From contig NZ_JAVFVU010000020.1 of assembly GCF_030929615.1 (NCBI RefSeq), forward strand, positions 62,001 to 126,000: DNA of 64,000 nt, written 5' to 3'. The translations under genes were made by a program, and so were the position numbers. Below are positions 45,172-53,918 of this stretch, piece after piece. The DNA is from Dyadobacter sp. LHD-138. GTDB taxonomy: Bacteria; Bacteroidota; Bacteroidia; Cytophagales; Spirosomataceae. Under the pieces are notes generated by a model that did not search any database, was not told where the DNA came from, and saw only the letters and a list, made by a program, of their open reading frames with translations. Every line of letters starts with the position of its first letter. Positions within the stretch are counted from its first letter, which is position 1.

Positions 45172-45511
45172 TGTTTCGAAATTCGGTAACCGTCTGGTTT
45201 TATTCTTAAGCAAAAGTATAATAAATATTTCTTATTGCATTATTTAAATAAATAATATAACATATATTGTTTGTGAGGTGTTTTTTGAAATTTTTAGCCT
45301 GCCAAAGCTCAGTCAGCCATATATTATTCTCCCTGCTTGTCTGCTGAATTTTTGTTTTTTGTGTAAGAGGGGGCGATAAAAGCAGGTTGCTTTTTTTGAA
45401 ATAGTTATAAAAATGAAAAATCAGGTTTATTTTCTATTGGAAACGTTACTTTTTTTATTGTTTACGGTATATAATGGTGTTTGAAATGGAGATCATTATA
45501 CCAAACTTTAT
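45172..45511. other. AT-rich intergenic region between divergent genes
   Basis: No coding frame is supported. The last 60 bases hold TTGTTTACGGTATATAATGG, which may contain the promoter of the phospholipase-like gene, but no clean TAnnTTTG is seen. Confidence 0.4.
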
Positions 45512-46543
45512 ATGGAAACAGACCATAGGTTTTTCGAAAAAAAGCCAAAAGTTTTTAAGTTTTTTTTCAAAAAATTGCTGATTTTAAGTTCTGTCTGGCT
45601 TTTTTTGACTGGTCTGTTGGGTTTTAAACCTGAATGGGGGTTCTGGGCACACCGCCGAATTAACCGTCTGGCCGTTTTCAGGCTTCCGCCCGAGATGCAG
45701 TATTTTTACAAAAAGCATATTGATTACATCACAGAGAACGCCGTAAATCCGGACCGGCGACGTTATGCGGTCGTGGGCGAGGCGGAAAGGCATTTTATTG
45801 ATCTCGATGTGTATGGCGATAGTGCGGCAGTTTTGCCACGGTTCTGGTCGGCAGCCGTTAAAAAAGTGGGAGAGGACAGCTTGCGAAAACACGGTATCGT
45901 CCCCTGGTATATTCAGACCGCAAGTTTTCAGCTGATGGAGGCGTTCAGGGATAGGGATCCCAAAAGAATTTTACGTATTTCTGCTGACCTCGGGCACTAT
46001 ATTGCCGACGCCCATGTGCCTTTGCATACCACCCGAAATTATAATGGGCAATTGACCCGGCAGGAAGGTATTCATGCGTTTTGGGAATCCCGGCTTCCCG
46101 AGTTGTATGCGGCGGATTATGATTTATGGATTGGACAGGCAGCCTACATCGAAAACATCAGTGAAGCAGCATGGAAGGCCGTGAACCATGCACATGTGGC
46201 GAGCGACTCGGTTTTTTTGCTGGAAAAGCAATTAAGTGAATCTTTTCCGCAGGATAAAAAATTTAGTTACGAACCCAGGAATAATGTTTTGGTAAGAACC
46301 TACTCGGAAGATTTTTCACGGGCTTATCATGATCTTTTAAAAGGACAGGTGCAACGCCAGATGCGATCGTCCATTGAAATGGTAAGCAACTTATGGTTTA
46401 CGTGCTGGATTAACGCAGGGCAGCCGGACTTATCCGAAATGACCAAATTTTCCTTCAATGAAACGGATAAAAAAGCGGAAGCCGCCGAACAACGGAGTTG
46501 GTGGCGGCGGCTTCTGCATATCAGGCCAGAAAGTGAAGAGTAA
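45512..46543 (+). CDS. Zinc-dependent phospholipase C / S1-P1 nuclease-like protein
   Basis: A 343-residue exported protein. After a basic N-terminus it has a hydrophobic signal or anchor (about 20-37, LLILSSVWLFLTGLLG), then a helical domain with the metal ligands of the S1/P1-PLC fold: N-terminal WGFWAHRRINR, ERHFIDLD, the D/H set in ADLGHYIADAHVPLHTT, and GIHAFWESRLPE. These match the three-zinc site of the fold. It could cleave phospholipids or nucleic acids outside the cytoplasm. It converges with the isomerase gene, with a gap of only 3 bases. Confidence 0.82.
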   Translation: METDHRFFEKKPKVFKFFFKKLLILSSVWLFLTGLLGFKPEWGFWAHRRINRLAVFRLPPEMQYFYKKHIDYITENAVNPDRRRYAVVGEAERHFIDLDVYGDSAAVLPRFWSAAVKKVGEDSLRKHGIVPWYIQTASFQLMEAFRDRDPKRILRISADLGHYIADAHVPLHTTRNYNGQLTRQEGIHAFWESRLPELYAADYDLWIGQAAYIENISEAAWKAVNHAHVASDSVFLLEKQLSESFPQDKKFSYEPRNNVLVRTYSEDFSRAYHDLLKGQVQRQMRSSIEMVSNLWFTCWINAGQPDLSEMTKFSFNETDKKAEAAEQRSWWRRLLHIRPESEE

Positions 46544-46546
46544 GGC

Positions 46547-47458
46547 TTATTTGAAAACAAGCTTTTTCATGTACTCCGCGTCGTTTCCAATACTTGTCAA
46601 AACGGGTCCCGGATATTCTTCCTGCTCCACGATAAACTGCGTGATACCGGAATCGGAGGCAACTTTCAACAAACTCGCGAAATCAATTTCTCCTTTTCCT
46701 AAATCCGTTGAATGGTGCTCTGGTTTGCTCACAAGGTCCTTGATATGGCAAAGGTCGTAGCGACCCGCATATTTTTTCAAATGCGCAACCGGATCAGCAC
46801 CAGCGGCGACGATCCACATCAAATCAAGTTCGAAGTGAACAAGCGATTTGTCGGTATTGTCAAGTAAAAGTTCCTGAGGAATTTTTCCGTCTTGTACTTT
46901 AAAAGAATAATCGTGGTTGTGATATCCGAATTTGATACCTGCTTTTTGACAGATCTCCCCACGCTTATTGAATTCTTCAGCACGCTTGTTCCATTCATCC
47001 AAGGTCTTTTGCGCGCCGATGTATGGTTGGAGAACATAACTCAAACCGGCTTCCGCGGCCTCAGCAGCCGTTTTTTCAAGATCTTTTGTCGTGTCGGCAT
47101 GGGTACTCACGATGGTCATGCCAAGTTCATCCATGTATGCTTTGAATTCTTTGGGTTTCATGCCCCACAAAAATCCTTTATCGCCTGCATAGCTTTCTAC
47201 CTTTTTATAACCTAAATCAGCTATTTGTTTTAAAACCCCCTTTGGATCTGCTCCGATGATGTCACGAACGCTATACAATTGTAATCCAAAATCAGGAATT
47301 GACGGCGCTCCCGAAGTAGCTGCCGATGCCAAGCCTGTCGAATCAGCACTTTCGGAAGTTTTGTCTTTTGATCCTCCACATGACGAAATGGAGAAAACAA
47401 GCGTGCCGGCTGCGGCGGCACCAGCGGATTTTAAAAATAACCTACGGTTATAAGTCAT
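46547..47458 (-). CDS. Exported sugar phosphate isomerase/epimerase-like protein
   Basis: A 303-residue TIM-barrel protein of the xylose-isomerase-like superfamily. The N-terminal Tat signal (NRRLFLKSAGAAAAG, lipobox-like ISSCGG) indicates export, perhaps as a lipoprotein. Barrel landmarks: FGLQLYSVRDII, KKVESYAGDKGF, KFGYHNHDYSF, HFELDLMWIVAAGADP and YDLCHIKDLVSK, plus the metal-site E in FIVEQEEYPG. Function in sugar metabolism is presumed. Encoded with a second member of the family 60 bases upstream, probably one operon. Confidence 0.85.
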   Translation of the reverse strand: MTYNRRLFLKSAGAAAAGTLVFSISSCGGSKDKTSESADSTGLASAATSGAPSIPDFGLQLYSVRDIIGADPKGVLKQIADLGYKKVESYAGDKGFLWGMKPKEFKAYMDELGMTIVSTHADTTKDLEKTAAEAAEAGLSYVLQPYIGAQKTLDEWNKRAEEFNKRGEICQKAGIKFGYHNHDYSFKVQDGKIPQELLLDNTDKSLVHFELDLMWIVAAGADPVAHLKKYAGRYDLCHIKDLVSKPEHHSTDLGKGEIDFASLLKVASDSGITQFIVEQEEYPGPVLTSIGNDAEYMKKLVFK

Positions 47459-47519
47459 AAAAAGGTACTGTTAAATGTTAAAAGAACTAATTAGGTTTAA
47501 AACAGTATTTACACCCGTT

Positions 47520-48365
47520 TTATTTTGATTTTTCGAAAGAGCTGCGGAAATATTTAACGCTTTTTGATACTTCCGGACCGCTATTTTCCCAATGGTACTC
47601 ATACTCAGCGGATATAGGTCCTTTGAATTTTTGGCGTTTTAGTTCAACAATTACAGCATCTACTTTGCTGTCACCGCCTCCCCAGATCACGTCGTGGTAT
47701 TTTCCGTCAGGCGTGTCTTTTACCACATCTTTAAAATGGGAGCCCAAAACGTGTCCGTTCAGTTTTTTCAAACACTCGACAGGATCCAGGCCAGACCGTA
47801 CCCAGTGACCGATATCAGCGCATGAACCGATGAATTTGCTCTGAACAGCATATTTAAGGACGGAGTCCGGGTGCCAGTAACGGGAAGGTTTTGGGTGGTT
47901 ATGCAAAGCCACTTTTATTTTATACTTGTCGGCCAGCGGCGCGATGTATGCAAATTGCTCCGGTTTAGGTTCCGTGTTGATGTTCAGGATACCCATATCC
48001 TTCGCAAATTCGAACAAAGTTTTCCATTCTTCTTCGTCTTTTGCATTGACAACGCCAAACGCGGTGATGGTGATGCCATGTTTTTTGAGCAGATTTTTTA
48101 CCGCCTGACGCTTGGCTGCATCCATTTTAAAATCCATGTTGCCTTCCAGTCCGCCACCTAATTTTTGGCCCGGAAAAGCTTCAACATATTTTAATCCGCA
48201 GCTGTCAATTTTTCTAAGGGCTTCGTCAAAGGTGAATAAACGAAACGTATAGGACTGAGCGCCAAGCTTCCAGCCAATTTTGTCTTCAGGGTTTTTTTGA
48301 GCGACTGCCGCAAAACTGCATAGCGCAAACAGGCAGCAAAGAATTGTAGATTTAGAAAATTGCAT
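47520..48365 (-). CDS. Exported sugar phosphate isomerase/epimerase-like protein
   Basis: A 281-residue TIM-barrel paralogue of the downstream gene, with a Sec signal peptide ending AAVAQ. Landmarks: WKLGAQSYTFRLFTFDEALR, KYVEAFPGQKLGG, KVALHNHPKPSRYWHPDS, GSCADIGHWVRSGLDPVECL, GSHFKDVVKD and PISAEYEYHWENS (last Glu of the metal site). Members of the family occur in 3-keto-sugar and inositol catabolism. It lies upstream of its partner on the same strand. Substrate unknown. Confidence 0.85.
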   Translation of the reverse strand: MQFSKSTILCCLFALCSFAAVAQKNPEDKIGWKLGAQSYTFRLFTFDEALRKIDSCGLKYVEAFPGQKLGGGLEGNMDFKMDAAKRQAVKNLLKKHGITITAFGVVNAKDEEEWKTLFEFAKDMGILNINTEPKPEQFAYIAPLADKYKIKVALHNHPKPSRYWHPDSVLKYAVQSKFIGSCADIGHWVRSGLDPVECLKKLNGHVLGSHFKDVVKDTPDGKYHDVIWGGGDSKVDAVIVELKRQKFKGPISAEYEYHWENSGPEVSKSVKYFRSSFEKSK

Positions 48366-48420
48366 GAGATTGTATTATAATGTAAAATAAACACTTTTAA
48401 AAGGTTAAGTACATTTCGAA

Positions 48421-48954
48421 CTACTCAATATTTGTTTTGCTATCACTGAGAAGAATTTTGAATGTTACCAGCAGCTGACCAAAATGTCTTACGGTATGCT
48501 CGGCCGCATGGAAGAGCAGCCCAAGATGGGTGGATGGAATTTGAGCGCGGCCAACCCCGCGGATCTCCAGGAGCGTAGCAGAATCGGTCCGTTTTATCTG
48601 ATCAAGGGCGACAGCGAACTGTTTGTTTAAAATGTGCAGTAAATCACTAAAAGTACATCCGGGAAAAGGTTCCGTCCCCTCCTGTTTCAGATAAGTGAAT
48701 TGGTTTTCTGTGAGGGGTTGTGCTTTGGCATAGGTTAAAAGACGGTCCAGTACACCGGCCAGATGCTGCATGTGAAAACCTACGGAGGCCAGTCCGGCCG
48801 GTTTTAGCCATAGACGTTCGGTTGGGAAAGTTTTGTCCAGCGCGTTCAATTCTTCCTGTACCTGTAACAGCGCATGCGCCACTGGCTGCAACAGGGGCGG
48901 TATTCCTTCAAGCGGGCCTCTGAGCCATACTTCTAACTTTTGCTGATTTTCCAT
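48421..48954 (-). CDS. DinB-family protein
   Basis: A 177-residue four-helix protein of the DinB/YfiT superfamily. Metal-binding His positions are visible: SVGFHMQHLAGVLDRLL (two) and GLLFHAAEHTVRHFGQLLV (three). Members are metal-dependent transferases that often use bacillithiol or similar thiols, but individual roles vary. Encoded on the minus strand just beyond the DEAD-box helicase terminator. Single gene. Confidence 0.82.
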   Translation of the reverse strand: MENQQKLEVWLRGPLEGIPPLLQPVAHALLQVQEELNALDKTFPTERLWLKPAGLASVGFHMQHLAGVLDRLLTYAKAQPLTENQFTYLKQEGTEPFPGCTFSDLLHILNKQFAVALDQIKRTDSATLLEIRGVGRAQIPSTHLGLLFHAAEHTVRHFGQLLVTFKILLSDSKTNIE

Positions 48955-48970
48955 ACGGAAAAGAAACGAA

Positions 48971-48998
48971 AAAAGGGACTCTTTTACAAGTCCCTTTT
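48971..48998 (-). terminator. Terminator of the DEAD-box helicase gene
   Basis: AAAAGGGACT (48971-48980) and AGTCCCTTTT (48989-48998) with an 8-base loop, followed by T-rich sequence on the minus strand. 36 bases after the helicase stop. Confidence 0.85.
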
Positions 48999-49033
48999 CA
49001 ATTCATATATTGGTGTCAGAAATATCCAACGGA

Positions 49034-50836
49034 TTATTTTGCAATATCAATTTGCACAGCTTTACCTTTTATGGTGTTACCGTCCATAGCGCGCAATACC
49101 GCACGGGCATCACGTTCAGGTACGTCAACGAAAGTAAATTTGTCATAAATATCAATCGCTCCGATTGTTTTACCAGGAATGTTTGCTTCGCCTGCAATCG
49201 CACCAACGATATCACGTGGCATGATATGGTCTTTGCGTCCAAGGCTAAGGAATAAACGAGTCATACCCGCTTCCGGTGCCGCTGTGCGTTTTGATTCGCC
49301 GTCACGTTCCCGTGGTGCACGCGATTCGCCGCTGCGTTCTCTGCTTGCAAAACGGTCGCTTCCACCACGACGGTCTCCGTCTCTTCCACCATCACGGCCA
49401 CCTCTTTCGAAACGGCTGCCTCCTGATGAACGACGTTCGAAACGGTCGTTTCCGCCTTCACGACGTTCTCCACCACGTCTTTCTTCCCATGCAAGATTGC
49501 TGTCAGCGTATTCATTTTTCTGAACACCCATGATTTGTTTAGCAAGCGCAGCAACAATTTGTTCTGTTGAGTATCCGCTGTGGCGTAACATTTCCAATAC
49601 ATCTTCGTACAGGTCAATGTCGCCTTCCTGGATAGCCGCAGAGATGCTTTCTACAAAACGTGCTTTACGAACCCCAACAATATCTTCATAAGAAGGAATA
49701 ACGCCTTTTTCGATTTTTACTTTTGTATAACTCTCGATTGATTTCAGACGGAATTTTTCGTCACGTGCAACCAGGGAGAAAGCTTTTCCGGACATACCGG
49801 CACGACCTGTACGGCCGATACGGTGTACGTAATATTCTTCATCCAAAGGAATATCGTAGTTGATAACCCCGTCAAGACCGCTTACGTCGATACCACGTGC
49901 AGCTACGTCAGTTGCAACAAGGATGGTTGTTACACCGGCCTTAAATTTGCTCATTACATTGCTGCGCTGTTGCTGACGCAAGTCACCGTGGATACCTTCT
50001 GATGCATAACCGCGAAGCTGAAGATCTTCAACGATTTCGTCCACTTTACGTTTTGTATTACAAAATACAAGCAATGATTTCAAATGATACATATCGATCA
50101 AACGAGTCATTACTTCCACTTTTGCCTGTGGTTTCACTTCAAAACAAACCTGTTCGATGTTCACGTTGGTAAGTTCGTTACGAACTACTTTAATCAACAC
50201 AGGATCGTTAAGGAAACGTTTTGTGATTGACATAATCGGCTTAGACATTGTTGCCGAGAAAAGAATCGTCTGGCGATCTTCCGGCATGTCGGCCAAAATG
50301 CTTTCAATGTCTTCACGGAAGCCCATATCCAACATTTCATCCGCTTCGTCAAGTACCATCATACGTACTTCGTCAAATTTCAAAGTACGACGTTGCATAT
50401 GATCCATTACACGACCAGGTGTTCCTACAACAATATGAACGCCTCTTTTTAGTGAACGGATCTGGCGATCGATTGAATCACCACCATATATAGCTTCAAT
50501 TCTTATTCCGCGCTGAAATTTCGCAAGTCTTCCCAATTCTTCGGAAACTTGTACAGCTAATTCTCTTGTAGGGCATAGTATAAGTGCCTGAACTGCATTG
50601 CTGGATGTGTCAATACGTTCAAGTACAGGTATTCCAAAGGCAGCAGTTTTTCCGGTTCCTGTTTGAGCCTGACCAATTACGTCAGAACCTTGCATAACAG
50701 CAGGGATACCTTGCGCTTGTATTGGGGAGGGTTTTGTGAAACCCATTTCAGTTAAGGCTTTAAGGATGTTTTCTGAGAGTCCTAAATCAGCGAAGGTCTC
50801 AAAATCTTCAATTGTCTCAATTGTTTCAGTTGTCAT
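49034..50836 (-). CDS. DEAD-box RNA helicase (CsdA/DbpA type)
   Basis: A 600-residue helicase. Motifs in order: Q-motif FTKPSPIQAQGIP, Walker A GQAQTGTGKTAAFG, GTPGRVMDH, DEAD (VLDEADEMLDMGF), SAT, TDVAARGIDVSG and HRIGRTGRAG. A linker of Arg/Gly/Ser/Asp repeats (about 455-525) precedes a DbpA-type RNA-binding domain (TRLFLSLGRKDHIMPRDIVG to the end). Such proteins remodel rRNA and mRNA, often at low temperature. The gene has an exceptionally long leader (to about 51205) with several hairpins, suggesting RNA-level control. Confidence 0.93.
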   Translation of the reverse strand: MTTETIETIEDFETFADLGLSENILKALTEMGFTKPSPIQAQGIPAVMQGSDVIGQAQTGTGKTAAFGIPVLERIDTSSNAVQALILCPTRELAVQVSEELGRLAKFQRGIRIEAIYGGDSIDRQIRSLKRGVHIVVGTPGRVMDHMQRRTLKFDEVRMMVLDEADEMLDMGFREDIESILADMPEDRQTILFSATMSKPIMSITKRFLNDPVLIKVVRNELTNVNIEQVCFEVKPQAKVEVMTRLIDMYHLKSLLVFCNTKRKVDEIVEDLQLRGYASEGIHGDLRQQQRSNVMSKFKAGVTTILVATDVAARGIDVSGLDGVINYDIPLDEEYYVHRIGRTGRAGMSGKAFSLVARDEKFRLKSIESYTKVKIEKGVIPSYEDIVGVRKARFVESISAAIQEGDIDLYEDVLEMLRHSGYSTEQIVAALAKQIMGVQKNEYADSNLAWEERRGGERREGGNDRFERRSSGGSRFERGGRDGGRDGDRRGGSDRFASRERSGESRAPRERDGESKRTAAPEAGMTRLFLSLGRKDHIMPRDIVGAIAGEANIPGKTIGAIDIYDKFTFVDVPERDARAVLRAMDGNTIKGKAVQIDIAK

Positions 50837-51205
50837 CTATCTTATTGTTATTAAAATTCTTTAAAAATGATTTAATAGAAAGTGGCAGACATTAGATTCC
50901 CTCAATACAAAATCTGATTATTATTCATGACGAATAACCAAATCTGATACTTAAACAATCTGCACAATTTGAAATCACATCTGCTTGTTAAGGTAAACCA
51001 GACGAGGCCGATTCGGTACAACAAATCTGATGACGATCAGTTTTTTTTAGTTCAAAGGGGATTGCGCAAAGCCCACCACTAGACATCCGTGGGGCTCTGC
51101 ATGACGAAACGGGTAAAAGCCAACCAGGCGTTTTAAAGGTTGGTGGCGCAAACTGTCGCCGAACCGTTTTAGAAGCAGAGAAGCGAACGGATGTTCGTTC
51201 TAATT
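50837..51205 (-). promoter_or_regulatory. Long structured 5' leader of the helicase gene
   Basis: About 370 nt between the predicted start of transcription and the helicase ATG, with no ORF. Hairpins can form at 51184-51197 (CGAAC/GTTCG), 51120-51143 (CCAACC/GGTTGG) and 51066-51100 (AGCCC..CAC/GTG..GGGCT, with an outer GCA/TGC). Three copies of TCAGATTT (minus-strand sense) lie at 50910-50917, 50940-50947 and 51023-51030. No known riboswitch class is recognised. Cold-shock or autoregulatory leader is the simplest guess. Confidence 0.6.
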
Positions 51206-51211
51206 TTTTTA

Positions 51212-51219
51212 CAAAAGTA
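51212..51219 (-). promoter_or_regulatory. -7 promoter box of the helicase gene
   Basis: On the minus strand TACTTTTG matches TAnnTTTG exactly; a TTG about 17 bases upstream (near 51236) may be the -33 element. It places transcription start near 51205. Confidence 0.6.
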
Positions 51220-51446
51220 AGAATAAAATCTGAACAATCAAGTATTTGAGAAATAATAATTGTAATATTTTTAGAAACGATAATTTGGCGAGTATCGATG
51301 GGAAGCTGAAAACGGTGCTGTGAGTGCCCTAATTAACTTTTTTAATAAGTTTGGACACAGTTACTTTTTTGTATTAAGCCCGTATAAAGGATAAAATTAC
51401 CTGTTTCGGTGCAGGTAACGTCATACACAACTATATACATACGACC

Positions 51447-51992
51447 ATGAAAAAGATCTTTTTAAGTGCTCTGGTCGCTGCTGCGAGTTTAACCGCTCAT
51501 GCTCAGCGTCATTCAATCCTCGTTTATGGAAATCTGGGGATCAACAGCAGCAAATCGGCCGCGGATGTGAAAACAAGCAGTTTCTCTTTTTCACCTGGGG
51601 TGGGTTATCAATGGGATGACCACTGGACGGGTGGGGTTAATCTGAAAACGGAAAGCTGGAAGACCGGATCCCCGGAAGTAAAATCGACTGCTTTCGGGGC
51701 CGGGCCGTTTATTCGTTATGCGCATCCGCTTTCGGATATCTTCGCAGTTTATGGGCAGCTGAACACCAATTTCTTATCAGGAAAAACAGCCGGAGTGAAA
51801 ATGAATGGGGCAGAGGCTACTCTTTTTCCGGCGATCGGCGTGAATCTTAAAAACGGTTTTGCGCTGAACTTTAATTTTGGAAGTCTTGGTTTTACATCGG
51901 CCAAAGTAAAAGGCCAGGACAGGAGCAGCAGTTTCGGGCTTAACTTTGGAAGCGGTGCAGGGTTTGGTATTTCCAAGAACTTTGGATTGTAA
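51447..51992 (+). CDS. Outer-membrane beta-barrel protein
   Basis: A 181-residue exported barrel protein. Signal peptide to about residue 19 (SLTAHAQ). The mature part has alternating strands (SILVYGNLGINSSKSA; SFSFSPGVGYQWDDHWTGG; FIRYAHPLSDIFAVYGQLN; LNFNFGSLGFTSAKVKG), consistent with a small eight-stranded OmpW/OMP_b-brl protein. It ends GFGISKNFGL. Monocistronic; a hairpin follows. The plus-strand promoter must lie between 51240 and 51440, next to the helicase promoter, and could share control with it. Confidence 0.78.
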   Translation: MKKIFLSALVAAASLTAHAQRHSILVYGNLGINSSKSAADVKTSSFSFSPGVGYQWDDHWTGGVNLKTESWKTGSPEVKSTAFGAGPFIRYAHPLSDIFAVYGQLNTNFLSGKTAGVKMNGAEATLFPAIGVNLKNGFALNFNFGSLGFTSAKVKGQDRSSSFGLNFGSGAGFGISKNFGL

Positions 51993-52007
51993 AATCCTGT
52001 AAATAAC

Positions 52008-52038
52008 CCGGGCTGCATCACATGGTGGCGCAGCCCAG
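52008..52038 (+). terminator. GC-rich hairpin between convergent genes
   Basis: GGGCTGC (52010-52016) and GCAGCCC (52030-52036), with no clear T-run. Located 16 bases after the barrel gene stop. Confidence 0.45.
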
Positions 52039-52061
52039 GTTGTTGTGCAAGTTTATATCAA

Positions 52062-53174
52062 TCAAAGCACCTCGCTAACCTCCGTGTAAGGCAGGTTCCA
52101 AGCATCGGAAACGCCTTTGAAAACGATCTTGCCGTGGACAACATTCAGTCCTTTGCGCAATTCTTCATTGTTGGTACAGGCATCTTTCCAGCCTTTATTT
52201 GCCAGCTGTAACGCATAAGGCAGGGTAGCATTGGTTAATGCAAGGGTAGAAGTATAAGGAACCGCCCCCGGCATGTTGGCCACACAGTAGTGAACAACGC
52301 CATCGACTTCATAAATGGGATCTTCGTGTGTAGTAGCATGAGAAGTTTCGAAACATCCGCCCTGATCGATGGCCACGTCCACCATAACGGTTCCTGGTTT
52401 CATCAGTTTCAACATCTCTTTTGTGATCAGTGAAGGTGCTTTTGCACCCGGAATTAAAACCCCGCCTATAATAAGGATAGAGCTTTGGATCAATTCACGG
52501 ATGTTGTATTCGTTAGACATCACCGTGTCCACGTTGGCTGGCATAATATCTTCCAGGTAACGCAAACGCGCAAGGCTGATATCAACAATGGTAACATTGG
52601 CGCCTAAGCCCGCGGCCATTTTTGCAGCCTGCGTTCCAACAATGCCACCGCCCAGTACGAGCACGTTTGCTGGTTTTACACCCGCAACGCCGCCAAGTAA
52701 AATCCCGAATCCGCCCATGGGTTTTTCCAGAAATTTTGCACCTTCCTGAATTGCCATACGACCGGCGACCTCACTCATTGGAATCAATAAAGGCAGACTT
52801 CTGTCTGCCCGTTCTACTGTCTCATAAGCAAGACAAACTGCTTTGCGTCCGATCATTGCTTTGGTCAGCGGTTCAGATGAAGCAAAGTGGAAATAGGTGA
52901 ATAGCAACTGATCTTCTTTAATCAAGGCATATTCGCTTTCAATCGGCTCTTTTACCTTAACAATCATCTCCGCAATGCCATAAACCTCTTCAATTGTTGG
53001 CAGAATGGTCGCTCCGGCTTCACTATATTGTTCGTCTGTAAAACCGCTTCCCTTGCCAGCCTCAGTCTGAACGTAAACTGTATGCCCGTGTTTACGAAAT
53101 TCAGTTACGCCGGCTGGCGTAACAGCCACCCGGTTTTCATTGTTTTTGATTTCTTTCGGAACGCCGATGATCAT
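52062..53174 (-). CDS. ald: Alanine dehydrogenase
   Basis: A 370-residue NAD-dependent enzyme that interconverts L-alanine with pyruvate and ammonia. Family signatures: MIIGVPKEIKNNENRVAVTP at the N-terminus, YFHFASSEPL, KPANVLVLGGGIVGTQAAKM (Rossmann) and VVDISLARLRYLEDI, then GGVLIPGAKAPSLIT and PGTVMVDVAIDQGGCFETSH. Length equals bacterial Ald. An Lrp/AsnC regulator gene is encoded divergently 186 bases away and probably controls it, as is usual for ald. Confidence 0.94.
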   Translation of the reverse strand: MIIGVPKEIKNNENRVAVTPAGVTEFRKHGHTVYVQTEAGKGSGFTDEQYSEAGATILPTIEEVYGIAEMIVKVKEPIESEYALIKEDQLLFTYFHFASSEPLTKAMIGRKAVCLAYETVERADRSLPLLIPMSEVAGRMAIQEGAKFLEKPMGGFGILLGGVAGVKPANVLVLGGGIVGTQAAKMAAGLGANVTIVDISLARLRYLEDIMPANVDTVMSNEYNIRELIQSSILIIGGVLIPGAKAPSLITKEMLKLMKPGTVMVDVAIDQGGCFETSHATTHEDPIYEVDGVVHYCVANMPGAVPYTSTLALTNATLPYALQLANKGWKDACTNNEELRKGLNVVHGKIVFKGVSDAWNLPYTEVSEVL

Positions 53175-53359
53175 AGTAATAGCAATTTTATATTTTGGGA
53201 AAGAGTTTATTTAAATCATTCTGTAAAAGTACCGGATTGTGGAAAAAGATTCTTTTGAGGTATTTAAATATAGAAAAAAAAACTGTTTTGGGTGTTTTGT
53301 CAGGAAAAATATCCTTTCATTTACCGTAAAATAAACCACCACTGAAAAAAACACTTTCT

Positions 53360-53821
53360 ATGTCATTAGATGCTACGGATCGCCACATTCTGGAACTTCT
53401 TCAGGAGGACTCACAAGTTACGATGAAGGAAATCGCAAGCCAGATCAATTTGTCCGTTACACCGGTGCATGACCGCATTCGAAAACTGGAAAGAGAAGGT
53501 TATATTGATAAATATGTTTGCCTTTTAAACCGCCGGAAGCTGGGGAAATCGTTGATTGTTTATTGTAATATTACACTGGATAAACAAAAACGTGAGAGCT
53601 TTGAGGATTTCAATCAGGCCATTGTTAATATGAGCGAAGTTTTGGAATGTTCGGTCGTTTCCGGCAATTTTGACTACATGCTCAAAGTGGTGGTAGAAGA
53701 CGGGGAAGCGTACAATCAATTTTACCAGCATAAACTTTCTGCCCTAAAAAGTGTGTTACACATCAGCAGCTATTTCGTTATATCCGAAATAAAGTATTCG
53801 ACGGGTATTTCGGTTCGTTAG
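53360..53821 (+). CDS. Lrp/AsnC-family regulator
   Basis: A 153-residue regulator. The N-terminal HTH (MSLDATDRHILELLQEDSQV; KEIASQINLSVTPVHDRIRK; LEREGYIDKYVCLLNR) is followed by a RAM ligand-binding domain (SLIVYCNITLD; EVLECSVVSGNFDYMLKVVV; LKSVLHISSYFVISEIKYST). Members bind amino acids and form octamers. Divergent from alanine dehydrogenase, so alanine is the likely effector and ald the likely target. Confidence 0.9.
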   Translation: MSLDATDRHILELLQEDSQVTMKEIASQINLSVTPVHDRIRKLEREGYIDKYVCLLNRRKLGKSLIVYCNITLDKQKRESFEDFNQAIVNMSEVLECSVVSGNFDYMLKVVVEDGEAYNQFYQHKLSALKSVLHISSYFVISEIKYSTGISVR

Positions 53822-53918
53822 GGCTGTGATATTTTGTTTGATAAGCCATGGCAAAAGTATTGTTTACAAGCGGATTATCGATTTCGTGTTTCGGTAATGA
53901 AAGCTAAAAATTAACCAG

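Noticed and set aside
49260..49500. Open frames on the plus strand across the Arg/Gly-rich linker of the helicase
   Set aside because: Low-complexity shadow of the helicase gene on the opposite strand.
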